Shown piece by piece: positions 1 through 8,856 of a DNA stretch of 64,000 nt (positions are counted from its first letter, which is position 1; each line of letters starts with the position of its first letter). Where the stretch lies: contig NZ_VXJW01000006.1 in the NCBI RefSeq assembly GCF_008692845.1, positions 124,001 to 188,000 on the forward strand, read 5' to 3'. The notes beneath the pieces are model-generated. The model did no database searches, was not told the origin of the DNA, and saw only the letters and a list, made by a program, of their open reading frames with translations. A program made the position numbers and the translations under genes. The stretch comes from Salmonella enterica subsp. arizonae (GTDB taxonomy: Bacteria > Pseudomonadota > Gammaproteobacteria > Enterobacterales > Enterobacteriaceae).

Positions 1-1128
1 GCGGAGAAGGAGCAGCTTAACCGCGGCGACTGGCTGCTTTCCGATGCGCCGGCGGGGGAGGCTTTTTCCCGGGTGATCGTTTCTCTGGCGCTTCATGCGC
101 CGCTTTCCCAATGGCAACCGCTACATATTCACCATGCCGCCAGCCATGTGACTGGTCGCGTCTCTTTGCTGGAAGGCGCGCTGGCAGAGCTGATTTTTGA
201 TACGCCGTTGTGGCTGGCCGATAATGACAGACTGGTGTTGCGTGATATTTCCGCACGCGCCACCCTTGCCGGCGCGCGCGTGGTGACGCTTAACGCGCCG
301 CGTCGCGGTAAACGTAAGCCAGATTATTTGCAGTGGCTTTCAACGCTTGCCGCCGCGAAGGACGATAGCGCGGCGTTGGCCATTCATCTGGAACGCGGCG
401 CCGTCAACCTGCCGGATTTCGGTTGGGCGCGCCAGCTTAATCATCCCGGTATGCGTCAACTTATTGAGCAGCATGGTTTTATCCAGGCCGGAGACAATCT
501 GTTAAGCGCGCCCGTCGCCGCCCGCTGGCAGCGTAAAATTCTCGATACGCTGGCGACCTACCACGAACAGCACCGCGATGAACCGGGGCCGGGACGCGAG
601 CGTTTACGCCGCATGGCCCTGCCGATGGAGGATGAAGCGCTGGTCCTGATGCTGATCGAGCGGATGCGCGACGACGGCCTGATTCATAGCCATCACGGTT
701 GGTTGCATCTGCCGGATCATAAAGCGGGATTTAGCGATGAGCAGCAGGCCGTCTGGCAAAAAGTCGAGCCGTTATTTGGCGATGAGCCTTGGTGGGTACG
801 GGATCTGGCGAGAGAGACCGGGACGGAGGAACAATTAATGCGGCTGGCGCTGCGGCAGGCGGCACAGCAAGGCATCATTACCGCGATCGTCAAAGATCGG
901 TACTATCGTAACGATCGGATTGTCGCTTTCGCCAATATGATCCGCGAGCTGGATCAAGAGAGAGGATCGACCTGCGCGGCGGATTTTCGCGATAGGCTGA
1001 ATGTAGGGCGGAAATTGGCTATTCAGATCCTTGAATATTTTGACCGGATTGGATTTACACGTCGTCGTGGGAATGATCATTTATTACGTGATGCGTTATT
1101 ATTTCAACAAAAAGAATGCAATGTTTAA
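1..1128 (+). CDS. selB: SelB, selenocysteine-specific elongation factor (3' part)
   Basis: The frame is open from base 1, so the 5' end lies outside the window. The 375 visible residues correspond to the C-terminal three fifths of SelB, which is about 614 residues in E. coli. SelB is the EF-Tu-like GTPase that delivers Sec-tRNA to UGA codons. The GTPase domain is outside the window. What is seen is the end of the beta-barrel part and the tandem winged-helix domains that bind the SECIS hairpin, rich in Arg/Lys/His and ending near a Gly-Arg-Lys-Leu-Ala-Ile-Gln-Ile-Leu-Glu-Tyr-Phe segment typical of the last winged helix. A strong terminator follows 44 bp after the stop. Family identification is by recall of the E. 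coli protein. Confidence 0.95.
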   Translation, partial: AEKEQLNRGDWLLSDAPAGEAFSRVIVSLALHAPLSQWQPLHIHHAASHVTGRVSLLEGALAELIFDTPLWLADNDRLVLRDISARATLAGARVVTLNAPRRGKRKPDYLQWLSTLAAAKDDSAALAIHLERGAVNLPDFGWARQLNHPGMRQLIEQHGFIQAGDNLLSAPVAARWQRKILDTLATYHEQHRDEPGPGRERLRRMALPMEDEALVLMLIERMRDDGLIHSHHGWLHLPDHKAGFSDEQQAVWQKVEPLFGDEPWWVRDLARETGTEEQLMRLALRQAAQQGIITAIVKDRYYRNDRIVAFANMIRELDQERGSTCAADFRDRLNVGRKLAIQILEYFDRIGFTRRRGNDHLLRDALLFQQKECNV

Positions 1129-1171
1129 TTTAAATAAGAAATGAATAAATACAATTATTGAGTTGATTTAT

Positions 1172-1209
1172 AAAAAGCACATCAGGGAATGAACCTGATG
1201 TGCTTTTTA
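1172..1209 (+). terminator. Rho-independent terminator after selB
   Basis: A 15-bp perfect stem (AAAAAGCACATCAGG pairing with CCTGATGTGCTTTTT) around a 7-base loop, ending in a T run. The flanking A and T runs make it usable on both strands. Confidence 0.85.
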
Positions 1210-1305
1210 TTTTTCTGGCTTCTTAAAATAGCTACCGCGATCATATTATTAGGGTAATTTCGCCCGTATTCTTTGCGCCTTATTCAGGTAATTAAGGACA
1301 GTATT

Positions 1306-2457
1306 ATGGCAGCTTCAACATTTTTTATTCCTTCCGTGAATGTAATTGGTGCCGATTCATTAAAGGACGCAATGAATACGATGGCGGAATATGGTTTTCG
1401 CCGTACATTAATTGTCACGGATGCCATGCTGACAAAATTAGGGATGGCGGGCGATATTCAAAAAGCGCTACAGAAACGTGATATTTTTAGCGTAATTTAT
1501 GATGGTACGCAGCCTAACCCTACTACCAGCAATGTGGCGGCCGGGTTGAAGCTTCTGAAAGAAAATGGCTGCGACAGCGTTATCTCGCTGGGCGGCGGTT
1601 CCCCGCACGACTGCGCGAAAGGTATTGCGCTGGTGGCGGCAAACGGCGGCGATATTCGCGACTACGAAGGCGTTGACCGCTCCGCGAAACCGCAGTTGCC
1701 GATGATTGCGATTAACACGACCGCCGGCACCGCGTCTGAAATGACCCGTTTTTGCATCATCACCGACGAAGAGCGGCATATTAAAATGGCCATCGTCGAT
1801 AAACATGTTACACCGCTACTCTCTGTCAACGACTCCTCTTTAATGGTTGGTATGCCGAAGTCCCTGACGGCGGCGACCGGTATGGATGCGTTAACCCACG
1901 CGATTGAAGCTTATGTTTCCATTGCGGCAACGCCTATTACCGACGCCTGTGCACTGAAAGCGGTAACGATGATTGCGGAAAATCTGATCGTTGCGGTTGA
2001 AGAGGGGAGCAATGTCCAGGCGCGTGAAGCGATGGCTTATGCGCAGTTCCTGGCGGGAATGGCGTTTAACAATGCGTCGTTGGGCTACGTTCATGCTATG
2101 GCGCACCAGCTTGGCGGTTTCTACAACCTACCGCATGGCGTATGTAACGCAGTTCTGCTGCCGCATGTGCAGGTATTTAACAGCCAGGTGGCGGCGGCTC
2201 GCCTGCGTGATTGCGCAGCGGCGATGGGCGTCGATGTATCAGGCATGAACGAAGCGGAGGGCGCGCAGGCATGTGTGGCGGCCATTCGCCAACTGTCGCA
2301 GAAAGTCAATATTCCGGCAGGACTGCGTGAGCTAAACGTGAAGGAAGAGGATATCCCGGTTCTGGCGACCAATGCTCTCAAAGACGCCTGTGGCCTGACG
2401 AACCCGATTCAGGCTACTCACGATGAGATTGTGGAAATTTATCGCGCGGCGATGTAA
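1306..2457 (+). CDS. yiaY: YiaY, iron-containing alcohol dehydrogenase
   Basis: A 383-residue protein of the group III Fe-dependent alcohol dehydrogenase family (FucO/YiaY type), which interconverts an alcohol and an aldehyde with NAD(H). The N-terminal nucleotide-binding domain carries [11 protein letters not shown] near residue 95. The C-terminal helical domain carries the metal ligands in [10 protein letters not shown] and in the His-rich [16 protein letters not shown] segment. The ATG at 1306 is chosen because AAGGA sits 8-12 bases upstream and it gives the E. coli length; an in-frame TTG at 1273 would add 11 residues. In E. coli yiaY adjoins aldB. Here a ROK kinase on the other strand separates them. 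The physiological substrate is not known. Confidence 0.95.
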   Translation: MAASTFFIPSVNVIGADSLKDAMNTMAEYGFRRTLIVTDAMLTKLGMAGDIQKALQKRDIFSVIYDGTQPNPTTSNVAAGLKLLKENGCDSVISLGGGSPHDCAKGIALVAANGGDIRDYEGVDRSAKPQLPMIAINTTAGTASEMTRFCIITDEERHIKMAIVDKHVTPLLSVNDSSLMVGMPKSLTAATGMDALTHAIEAYVSIAATPITDACALKAVTMIAENLIVAVEEGSNVQAREAMAYAQFLAGMAFNNASLGYVHAMAHQLGGFYNLPHGVCNAVLLPHVQVFNSQVAAARLRDCAAAMGVDVSGMNEAEGAQACVAAIRQLSQKVNIPAGLRELNVKEEDIPVLATNALKDACGLTNPIQATHDEIVEIYRAAM

Positions 2458-2462
2458 CGCTT

Positions 2463-2522
2463 TTGCCCGGTGGCGCGGACGCTTACCGGGCCTGCGTAGA
2501 CGATGCAGGCCGGATAAGGCGT
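2463..2522. repeat. REP/BIME element after yiaY
   Basis: Two opposed REP-type units. One reads GCCCGGTGGCGCGGACGCTT then ACCGGGCC. The second reads GGCCGGATAAGGCGT. It lies between the convergent stops of yiaY and the ROK kinase, the usual place for such elements. Confidence 0.8.
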
Positions 2523-2528
2523 AACACT

Positions 2529-3410
2529 TTAGCTTCGGTCGAGCTTTTGCTGCGCCAGCCAGACGGCGCCCAGCCTGCCCGCCTGATTTCCCAGTTGGCA
2601 GGGCTGAATCGGCACCTGGAGCGCCTCCCACATTTCAAACGTTTCAAGATGCCGCGTCAGGAGCGGGTAGAGCTTTTCCTGTTCGCTTATTCCTCCGCCG
2701 ATCAGCACCACGCCCGGATCAAACATCGAGATCACGCTGTAAACGCCGCGTGACAGATAACGCGCCCAGTCATTGACCGCCTCACGCAGATGAACATCGG
2801 TCGCCATTCGTTCGAAGATCACATCCGCAGGCGGCATCTCTTCAGCGGGCAGCGCCAGAGCCTGGCGGCACGACGCCATTAATCCGCTGGTCGACGCGAT
2901 TTTATGCATACTTTCGCCGCTATTGCCGACCGGCATGACGCCGAATTCACCGGCATGGAAATGCGCGCCGCGACACAGCTCTCGCCCGACGATAATACCG
3001 CCGCCAATGCCGGTTCCAATAGTAATGCAGACCAGATTTTCATAATGCCGCCCGGCGCCTCGCCACATTTCGCCCAGCGCCGCGCAGTTCGCGTCGTTCT
3101 CCACGACCAGAGGCAGATCGGTCAGCCCGCTGAACAACTCCATCAGGTTGACGTCATCCAGGTAAGCCAGCGCGCCCGCTTTCGCCGCATGACCGTTATG
3201 GGGGTTAATATGGCCAGGGAAACTGACCCCGATTGCCGCAATGTCATAATCCTGCTGGCAACGTGCCACCATATCCTGCCACTTGTGGGTAAACGTAGAG
3301 GCGTCCTCTGGCGTATCGAATTGATGATGGGTTAATTCTTCGCCGTCACTGTTAATCACGCCATATTTGACGTGAGTTCCTCCTACATCAATACCGATAT
3401 ATTGCTGCAT
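2529..3410 (-). CDS. ROK-family sugar kinase (substrate unknown)
   Basis: A 293-residue ROK-family kinase. The N-terminal phosphate loop is GIDVGGTHVKYGV (residues 5-17), the catalytic Asp is in ENDANCAALGE, and the adenosine-binding glycines are in TIGTGIGGGIIVG and GVVLIGGGISEQ. The zinc-binding Cys cluster (CxCGxxGCxE) of NagC/Mlc-type and many ROK proteins is missing; its place is taken by GNSGESMHKIASTSGLM, as I recall for beta-glucoside and allose-type kinases. There is no N-terminal helix-turn-helix, so it is an enzyme rather than a repressor. GGAGAA precedes the ATG by 4 bases. It sits alone, convergent to yiaY and divergent from aldB, between two genes that are neighbours in E. coli, so it is an insertion relative to that backbone. 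No transporter or hydrolase adjoins it to suggest a sugar. Confidence 0.85.
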   Translation of the reverse strand: MQQYIGIDVGGTHVKYGVINSDGEELTHHQFDTPEDASTFTHKWQDMVARCQQDYDIAAIGVSFPGHINPHNGHAAKAGALAYLDDVNLMELFSGLTDLPLVVENDANCAALGEMWRGAGRHYENLVCITIGTGIGGGIIVGRELCRGAHFHAGEFGVMPVGNSGESMHKIASTSGLMASCRQALALPAEEMPPADVIFERMATDVHLREAVNDWARYLSRGVYSVISMFDPGVVLIGGGISEQEKLYPLLTRHLETFEMWEALQVPIQPCQLGNQAGRLGAVWLAQQKLDRS

Positions 3411-3578
3411 AGTGTTCTCCGTACGTTAAACAGGCACCTGTTTAGTATGGCTAAAACCAGACGGAGAAACGTAAAGGAAAGTAATTCGTGATTGCTGTCG
3501 TAAAGCGGGAAACCATTGGCGAAAAATTCACCAGTACCGTCTACCCTTGTGGAGTACCTTTACAATAAGGAGTTGGTC

Positions 3579-5117
3579 ATGACGAACAATCCCCCTTCAA
3601 CGCGTATTCAGCCAGGTGAATACGGGTACCCACTGAAGTTAAAAGCCCGCTATGACAATTTTATTGGCGGTAACTGGGTTGCGCCCGCCGGGGGCGAATA
3701 TTACCAAAACCTGACGCCAGTGACTGGCCAACCGCTGTGTGAAGTCGCTTCCTCCGGTAAAAAAGACATTGATTTGGCGCTCGACGCCGCGCATAAGGCG
3801 AAAGATAAGTGGGCGCATACGTCAGTACAAGACCGTGCCGCTATCTTGTTTAAGATCGCCGATCGGATGGAACAAAACCTCGAACTGTTGGCGACAGCGG
3901 AAACCTGGGATAACGGTAAACCGATTCGTGAAACCAGCGCTGCCGACGTACCGCTGGCGATCGATCACTTCCGCTATTTTGCTTCCTGCATACGTGCTCA
4001 GGAGGGCGGAATCAGCGAAGTTGATAGCGAAACCGTAGCCTATCATTTTCATGAACCGCTTGGCGTCGTGGGGCAGATAATCCCATGGAACTTTCCGTTG
4101 TTGATGGCAAGCTGGAAAATGGCGCCAGCGCTGGCAGCGGGCAACTGCGTGGTGCTTAAACCGGCACGCCTGACGCCGCTTTCCGTTCTGCTGTTAATGG
4201 AAGTCATTGGCGATCTGTTACCGCCGGGCGTCGTCAACGTAGTTAACGGCGCGGGCGGCGAGATTGGCGAATATCTGGCGACCTCGAAACGTATCGCGAA
4301 GGTGGCGTTTACCGGCTCGACGGAAGTAGGTCAACAGATCATGCAGTACGCCACGCAGAATATTATTCCAGTGACTCTGGAGTTAGGAGGTAAATCACCA
4401 AATATCTTCTTTGCTGACGTAATGGATGAGGAAGATGCGTTTTTTGATAAAGCGCTGGAGGGGTTTGCCCTGTTTGCCTTTAACCAGGGCGAGGTATGTA
4501 CCTGTCCAAGCCGTGCGCTGGTCCAGGAATCCATCTATGAGCGCTTTATGGAGCGCGCTATTCGCCGGGTGGAGAATATCCGCAGCGGGAACCCGCTGGA
4601 TAGCGGTACGCAGATGGGGGCACAGGTCTCTCACGGCCAGCTTGAGACTATCCTCAATTATATCGATATCGGTAAAAAAGAGGGGGCCGATATTCTGACC
4701 GGTGGGCGACGCAAGGAACTGGATGGCGAACTTAAAGAGGGCTATTACCTTGAGCCCACTATCCTGTTTGGTAAGAATAACATGCGCGTCTTTCAGGAGG
4801 AGATCTTTGGCCCGGTGCTGGCGGTAACCACCTTTAAAACCATGGAGGAGGCGCTGGAAATCGCTAACGATACGCAGTATGGCCTCGGCGCAGGCGTCTG
4901 GAGCCGTAATGGTTCGCTGGCGTATAAAATGGGGCGCGGGATTCAGGCCGGGCGCGTATGGACGAACTGCTATCACGCTTACCCGGCACATGCGGCGTTC
5001 GGCGGATATAAACAGTCCGGCATTGGCCGTGAGACTCACAAAATGATGCTTGAACATTACCAGCAGACCAAATGTCTGCTGGTAAGCTATTCCGATAAGC
5101 CGTTGGGACTGTTTTAA
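3579..5117 (+). CDS. aldB: AldB, aldehyde dehydrogenase
   Basis: A 512-residue NAD(P)-dependent aldehyde dehydrogenase matching E. coli AldB over its full length. Visible motifs are the cofactor segment [10 protein letters not shown], the general base Glu in [11 protein letters not shown], and the nucleophile Cys in [13 protein letters not shown]. It oxidises small aldehydes to acids. The ATG at 3579 has AAGGAG 6 bases upstream and gives the family length; an upstream in-frame start at 3516 would add 21 residues without family support. In E. coli aldB is a stationary-phase (RpoS, CRP, Fis) gene. The yiaT-yiaW and yiaK-S genes that follow in E. coli are missing here, leaving only a yiaJ scar before ysaA. 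Confidence 0.95.
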   Translation: MTNNPPSTRIQPGEYGYPLKLKARYDNFIGGNWVAPAGGEYYQNLTPVTGQPLCEVASSGKKDIDLALDAAHKAKDKWAHTSVQDRAAILFKIADRMEQNLELLATAETWDNGKPIRETSAADVPLAIDHFRYFASCIRAQEGGISEVDSETVAYHFHEPLGVVGQIIPWNFPLLMASWKMAPALAAGNCVVLKPARLTPLSVLLLMEVIGDLLPPGVVNVVNGAGGEIGEYLATSKRIAKVAFTGSTEVGQQIMQYATQNIIPVTLELGGKSPNIFFADVMDEEDAFFDKALEGFALFAFNQGEVCTCPSRALVQESIYERFMERAIRRVENIRSGNPLDSGTQMGAQVSHGQLETILNYIDIGKKEGADILTGGRRKELDGELKEGYYLEPTILFGKNNMRVFQEEIFGPVLAVTTFKTMEEALEIANDTQYGLGAGVWSRNGSLAYKMGRGIQAGRVWTNCYHAYPAHAAFGGYKQSGIGRETHKMMLEHYQQTKCLLVSYSDKPLGLF

Positions 5118-5128
5118 TGGTGTTCTCC

Positions 5129-5150
5129 TGCCGGGCAGTAGCGCCCGGCA
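5129..5150. repeat. Palindrome TGCCGGGC-N6-GCCCGGCA after aldB
   Basis: An 8-bp perfect inverted repeat 11 bases after the aldB stop, with no T run. It is probably a REP-like stem or a mRNA 3' end structure. Confidence 0.5.
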
Positions 5151-5176
5151 GATAGCCGGTATAACAGTGCTCTGTG

Positions 5177-5293
5177 CTTATCAGGTCTACGCGCTGGGAA
5201 AGCCATATAGATCTGATCCAGCCGCTGACCCGCAATACCATTACCGGTTTACCAGCGATGTGCGATGAGCTGGGATTTACCGTTCGAGAATAA
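5177..5293 (+). pseudogene. yiaJ: Remnant of yiaJ (IclR-family regulator), internally deleted
   Basis: The frame ending at the TAA at 5293 reads WESHIDLIQPLTRNTIT then GLPAMCDELGFTVRE and stop. From recall, E. coli YiaJ has an internal segment WESH..EIQPLTRNTITELPAMFDEL and ends with NELGFTVRD close to the C-terminus. The two seem joined here at a shared D/N-E-L, as expected for a deletion between short similar sequences. Position and strand agree: in E. coli yiaJ lies immediately upstream of ysaA in the same orientation. Upstream of about 5180 no similarity is recognised. No start codon or N-terminal helix-turn-helix remains, so this is a scar and not a gene. Confidence 0.65.
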
Positions 5294-5409
5294 AACAGTC
5301 CGCCAGGTTTTATCAGGTATCTGACAAAATTTGTCCGTTTCCGTAGTGGGATCAAAGCGGCGGGGAATTGCTCTCTGGCATTCTGATGTTTTAACGCAGG
5401 GGAAGAACA

Positions 5410-5883
5410 ATGAACCGGTTTATTATGGCGGATGCGTCGGCGTGTATCGGATGTCGTACCTGCGAGGTCGCCTGCGTGGTGTCGCATCAGGAACAGCAGA
5501 ATAGCGCGGCGGTGAAGACGGCGGACTTTGTGCCGCGTATCCGGGTGATAAAAGAGGATAGCCTCACCACGGCGACGGTCTGCCATCAGTGTGAGGATGC
5601 GCCGTGCGCGAATGTTTGCCCGGTACAGGCTATTCACCGCGATCGGGGACATATCTTCGTGACGCCATCACGCTGTATCGGCTGTAAAAGCTGTATGCTG
5701 GCTTGCCCGTTTGGCGCGATGACCGTGGTGGCGTCCGCATCAGGCGCACAGGCGATTAAATGCGATCTTTGCTGGCATCGGGAAGCGGGGCCAGCGTGCG
5801 TGGAAGCCTGCCCGACCAGAGCGTTACAGTGCGTTGACGCAACACAAGTGCAGCGCCAGCGCCTCTATTCTCAACCGTTCTGA
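5410..5883 (+). CDS. ysaA: YsaA, HydN/DmsB-like 4Fe-4S ferredoxin protein
   Basis: A 157-residue cytoplasmic iron-sulfur protein. Four cysteine clusters are visible: CIGCRTCEVAC (residues 12-22), CHQCEDAPCANVCP, CIGCKSCMLACPFG, and CDLCWHREAGPACVEACP. This is the four-cluster pattern of the HycB/HydN/DmsB electron-transfer subunits. No partner oxidoreductase is adjacent, so its redox partner is unknown. GGGGAA lies 7 bases before the ATG. In E. coli it sits between avtA and yiaJ, and that order is preserved here as avtA, ysaA and the yiaJ scar. Confidence 0.88.
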   Translation: MNRFIMADASACIGCRTCEVACVVSHQEQQNSAAVKTADFVPRIRVIKEDSLTTATVCHQCEDAPCANVCPVQAIHRDRGHIFVTPSRCIGCKSCMLACPFGAMTVVASASGAQAIKCDLCWHREAGPACVEACPTRALQCVDATQVQRQRLYSQPF

Positions 5884-5889
5884 ACGTCG

Positions 5890-5913
5890 TTCCGGCCTGT
5901 GCGAAGGCCGGAA
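5890..5913. terminator. Hairpin between convergent ysaA and avtA
   Basis: TTCCGGCC and GGCCGGAA form an 8-bp perfect stem with an 8-base loop between two convergent stops. There is no clear T run, so it may act as a 3' end stabiliser rather than a strong terminator. Confidence 0.5.
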
Positions 5914-5919
5914 TAGCCG

Positions 5920-7170
5920 TCAGCCTTCACGCCAGGCGCATTCTATCTCTTCTGCCAGAATTTTTACCCCCGCCTCGATTTTGTCCGGTTCAGGCACGTA
6001 GTTCATCCGCATACACTGGTGAGTATGCGGCCAGGGTTTATCCAGACCGGGAAAGAAATAGTGGCCCGGCACCATCAACACGCCGCGCGCTTTTAAGCGC
6101 TGATAGAGCAACTCGGTGGTAATCGGCAGATCTTTAAACCACAGCCACAAAAATATAGCGCCCTCCGGTTTATGAATCAGGCAGCGTTCTTCGGGCAAGT
6201 AGCGGCGAATGATCGCAATCGTCTGTTGAACGCGCTGATAGTAGAAAGATTTGATAACCGTTTCCGACAGCCGCAGCAGATCGTTACGCTTAATCATTTC
6301 GCACATCATCGCCGGACCTATGCCGCCGGGCGCAAGGCTGATAATGCCGTTCATGTTGGCAATGGCGGTAATCGTTTTATCATTGGCGATGATAATGCCG
6401 CAGCGAGAGCCAGGCAGCCCCAGTTTCGAGAGGCTCATGCACAGGATAATATTTGGGTTCCATAGCGGGCGCGCCTCGCTAAAGATAATGCCAGGAAACG
6501 GCACGCCGTAAGCGTTATCAATCACCAGTGGAATGTGATGCTGATTCGCCAGTCTGTCCAGCTTCATCAGCTCTTCGTCGGTGATGACGTTACCTGTTGG
6601 ATTGGTCGGGCGCGAGACGCAAATCATCCCTGTCTCTTCACCGATGTGCAGATGCTCAAAATCGACGTGATACTTAAACTGACCTTCCGGCAGCAGCTCA
6701 ATATTAGGGCGCGCCGAGACGAAGAGATCGTCTTCCAGACCGGAATCCGCATAGCCGATGTATTCCGGCGCGAGCGGGAATAGCACCTTTTTCGTACTGC
6801 CGTCGGCGCGGCGTCCGGCGAAGAGATTAAACAAGTAGAAAAACGCGCTCTGACTGCCATTTGTCAGCGCAATATTCTGTGGTTCGATATCCCATCCCAG
6901 TTTTTCACGTAGCAGTGCGGCCAGCGCTGTCAGTAGCGCCGTTTTTCCCTGTGGACCGTCATAATTACAAAGCGCATCAGCGGCTTTGCCGCTTTCTACC
7001 ATCTCTGCCAGTAGCGTCTGGAAATAATCCTGCATGGCAGGAATGTGCGCCGGGTTACCGCCGCCAAGCATGATGGCGCCTGGCGTGCGTAAACCGTCGT
7101 TGAGATCCTCCATCAGGCGGGTAATGCCTGAATGGCGGGTAAATTTATCGCCGAAAAGTGAAAATGTCAT
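5920..7170 (-). CDS. avtA: AvtA, valine-pyruvate aminotransferase
   Basis: A 416-residue class I/II PLP-dependent aminotransferase, close to E. coli AvtA over its full length. It transfers the amino group between alanine and 2-oxoisovalerate and links alanine to valine pools. The PLP-binding Lys is in MSLSKLGLPGSRCG. Substrate and cofactor segments GGGNPA, NGSQSAFFY and VSRPTNPTGN are present. The ATG at 7170 matches the family start; the upstream sequence has no clear Shine-Dalgarno, and an in-frame start 22 codons earlier has none either. It is transcribed away from the malS remnant. Confidence 0.95.
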   Translation of the reverse strand: MTFSLFGDKFTRHSGITRLMEDLNDGLRTPGAIMLGGGNPAHIPAMQDYFQTLLAEMVESGKAADALCNYDGPQGKTALLTALAALLREKLGWDIEPQNIALTNGSQSAFFYLFNLFAGRRADGSTKKVLFPLAPEYIGYADSGLEDDLFVSARPNIELLPEGQFKYHVDFEHLHIGEETGMICVSRPTNPTGNVITDEELMKLDRLANQHHIPLVIDNAYGVPFPGIIFSEARPLWNPNIILCMSLSKLGLPGSRCGIIIANDKTITAIANMNGIISLAPGGIGPAMMCEMIKRNDLLRLSETVIKSFYYQRVQQTIAIIRRYLPEERCLIHKPEGAIFLWLWFKDLPITTELLYQRLKARGVLMVPGHYFFPGLDKPWPHTHQCMRMNYVPEPDKIEAGVKILAEEIECAWREG

Positions 7171-7309
7171 AAAGGGTGATCTATCGAACTGTCTGTCAAA
7201 GTGGATAACCATAACGCTACAAATGGCGGGGCGCAAATGAGAGGGTAGCGGTGGTATTGATGTTTTATGCTACAAATTTTTTCCAGGTTGGTTTTTTATT
7301 TTGAAGAGG

Positions 7310-7645
7310 CTACCGGCGCGCGAAGATTCCGGTAGCGTCACGATTAGGGCGGCCCGCCCAGACGACCATCACGGTATCGTCGCCATCTTTAAATAGACGC
7401 CATTGCGGCGGCGCGCCTTCGCAGGGTTTTAACGACAACACCTGGTTGAGTTTAATGGCATCGGCGGGCTGCCAGCATTGCTGGTCAATGTGTAGCGTTA
7501 AAGCGCGCGTACCTTTTGTTAACGCGGACTGGCTGGTAAAGCGTCCGGTTTCCTGCGCCGAGAACGTTGGAAAGCCAGGCGAGGTCCATGATGAGGCGAA
7601 CGCGATTGCAGGTATCAGCGTCAGAGCGAAGGCGGCAAGTTTCAT
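7310..7645 (-). pseudogene. malS: malS collapsed by an in-frame internal deletion (periplasmic alpha-amylase remnant)
   Basis: A 111-residue frame in the malS position between avtA and bax. Residues 1-17 form a Sec signal peptide ending FA/SSW. The next roughly 60 residues (SWTSPGFPTFS, DQQCWQPADAIKLNQ, PPQWRLFKDG) match the N-terminus of the 676-residue E. coli MalS. The sequence then passes at about 7379-7387 directly into DDTVMVVWAG, which matches the extreme C-terminus of MalS (GDDKVLVVWAG, from recall). About 570 residues, including the whole amylase barrel and catalytic acids, are gone while the frame is kept. The product could still be exported but cannot hydrolyse maltodextrins. It ends a few residues beyond the E. 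coli C-terminus. Confidence 0.85.
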
Positions 7646-7961
7646 CACGCTATCCTTTGTGGGCAATATTCATCAGGGTGCCTGGTTTTTAGGCGAATGA
7701 ACGCCTCCCAGACAGCGAGTCACGCAGGAGGAGGCGCGAGGGTGAGCGACGAGGCGCAAAAAAAACGCGTCTATTTGCGATAAGCGACACATTTTATTGG
7801 CATGATTGCTGTTGGTTATCGTTAATCAATGACATAGTTTCGGATTAAGACTATTCCATGAGGTGCTTTTTAAGTCTATTTTTGCTAGAATTTGGGGTTC
7901 GTGCCTTAAATTCGTGAAAAATAAAAGGTGTTGGAATGAATCAATCCGACCAGGAGACCTA
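7646..7961. promoter_or_regulatory. malS-bax divergent intergenic region with possible MalT boxes
   Basis: No gene is seen. CAGGAGGAGG at 7725-7734 matches 8 of 10 positions of the MalT box GGGGAKGAGG, and a weaker match TGGGAGGCG lies on the other strand near 7703-7711. The malS promoter may therefore survive although the enzyme is lost. The bax side is AT-rich, with AGGAG ahead of the bax ATG. Assignments are by eye. Confidence 0.4.
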
Positions 7962-8786
7962 ATGATATTGACTCCCATGCGACGATATGGGGCAATGATT
8001 CTTATGTTACTCACCATCGTATTTTCGGGTGAGGTGCTGGCAAAGACGCACGCAATGCAAACGAGTCAAAAGTCCCACGTAACCGAGACAAGTTATAAAC
8101 AGGTTAGCAGTAAACAAGAGTATTCTCGCAATAGTGCAAAGAGTAGTTCACTTCCTGATTTGCGAAAATACCCTTCCGGAACCCCCAGAAAGAAAGCATT
8201 TCTCCGGACCGTTATGCCTTACATCACCAGCCAAAATGCCGCTATTACCGCGGACCGTAACTGGCTAATTTCAAAACAGTATCAGAACCGCTGGTCGCCG
8301 TCTGAACGCGCGCGTATGAAAGATATTGCAAAGCGCTATAAAGTGCGCTGGTCCGGCAACACGCGTCGTATTCCGTGGAATACGTTGCTGGAGCGTGTCG
8401 ACATTATTCCAGCCAGTATGGTGGCGACGATGGCGGCAGCGGAAAGCGGGTGGGGAACCTCTAAGCTGGCGCGTAGCAACAATAACCTGTTCGGTATGAA
8501 GTGCGCGAAAGGGCATTGTGCCAATGCGCCAGGCAAGGTGAAAGGTTATTCGCAATTCGCGTCGGTTAAGGAATCGGTTAGCGCTTATGTCACCAACCTG
8601 AACACGCATCCGGCTTATTCCTCTTTCCGTAAGTCGCGCGCCCAACTGCGTAAGGCGGATCAGGAAGTCACCGCCACGGCGATGATTCATAAGCTGAAGG
8701 GGTATTCTACCCAAGGGGCGCGCTATAACAACTATCTGTTCGCAATGTATCAGGACAACCAGCGCCTGATCGCCGCGCATATGTAA
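7962..8786 (+). CDS. bax: Bax, glucosaminidase-domain protein
   Basis: A 274-residue exported protein. A signal peptide (about residues 1-25, ending VLA/KTH) precedes a Ser/Lys-rich linker and a LytG/FlgJ-type glucosaminidase domain. The catalytic Glu is in the segment MAAAESGWGTSKLARSN, followed by NNLFGMKC and YNNYLFAMYQDN near the C-terminus. This points to peptidoglycan N-acetylglucosaminidase activity in the periplasm, not shown directly for this protein. The ATG at 7962, with AGGAG six bases upstream, is preferred over an earlier frame start that would hide the signal peptide. The gene lies between malS and xylR as in E. coli. Confidence 0.9.
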   Translation: MILTPMRRYGAMILMLLTIVFSGEVLAKTHAMQTSQKSHVTETSYKQVSSKQEYSRNSAKSSSLPDLRKYPSGTPRKKAFLRTVMPYITSQNAAITADRNWLISKQYQNRWSPSERARMKDIAKRYKVRWSGNTRRIPWNTLLERVDIIPASMVATMAAAESGWGTSKLARSNNNLFGMKCAKGHCANAPGKVKGYSQFASVKESVSAYVTNLNTHPAYSSFRKSRAQLRKADQEVTATAMIHKLKGYSTQGARYNNYLFAMYQDNQRLIAAHM

Positions 8787-8792
8787 TTCTGT

Positions 8793-8856
8793 ATGCCGGA
8801 GGCAGCTTACCAGGCCTACAAAGCGATCTGTAGACCGGAAAGCCGCCATCCGGCAA
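8793..8856. repeat. REP/BIME pair between bax and xylR
   Basis: GCCGGAGGCAGCTTACCAGGCCTAC and GTAGACCGGAAAGCCGCCATCCGGC are opposed REP-like units separated by about 8 bases, between convergent stops. Confidence 0.75.
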
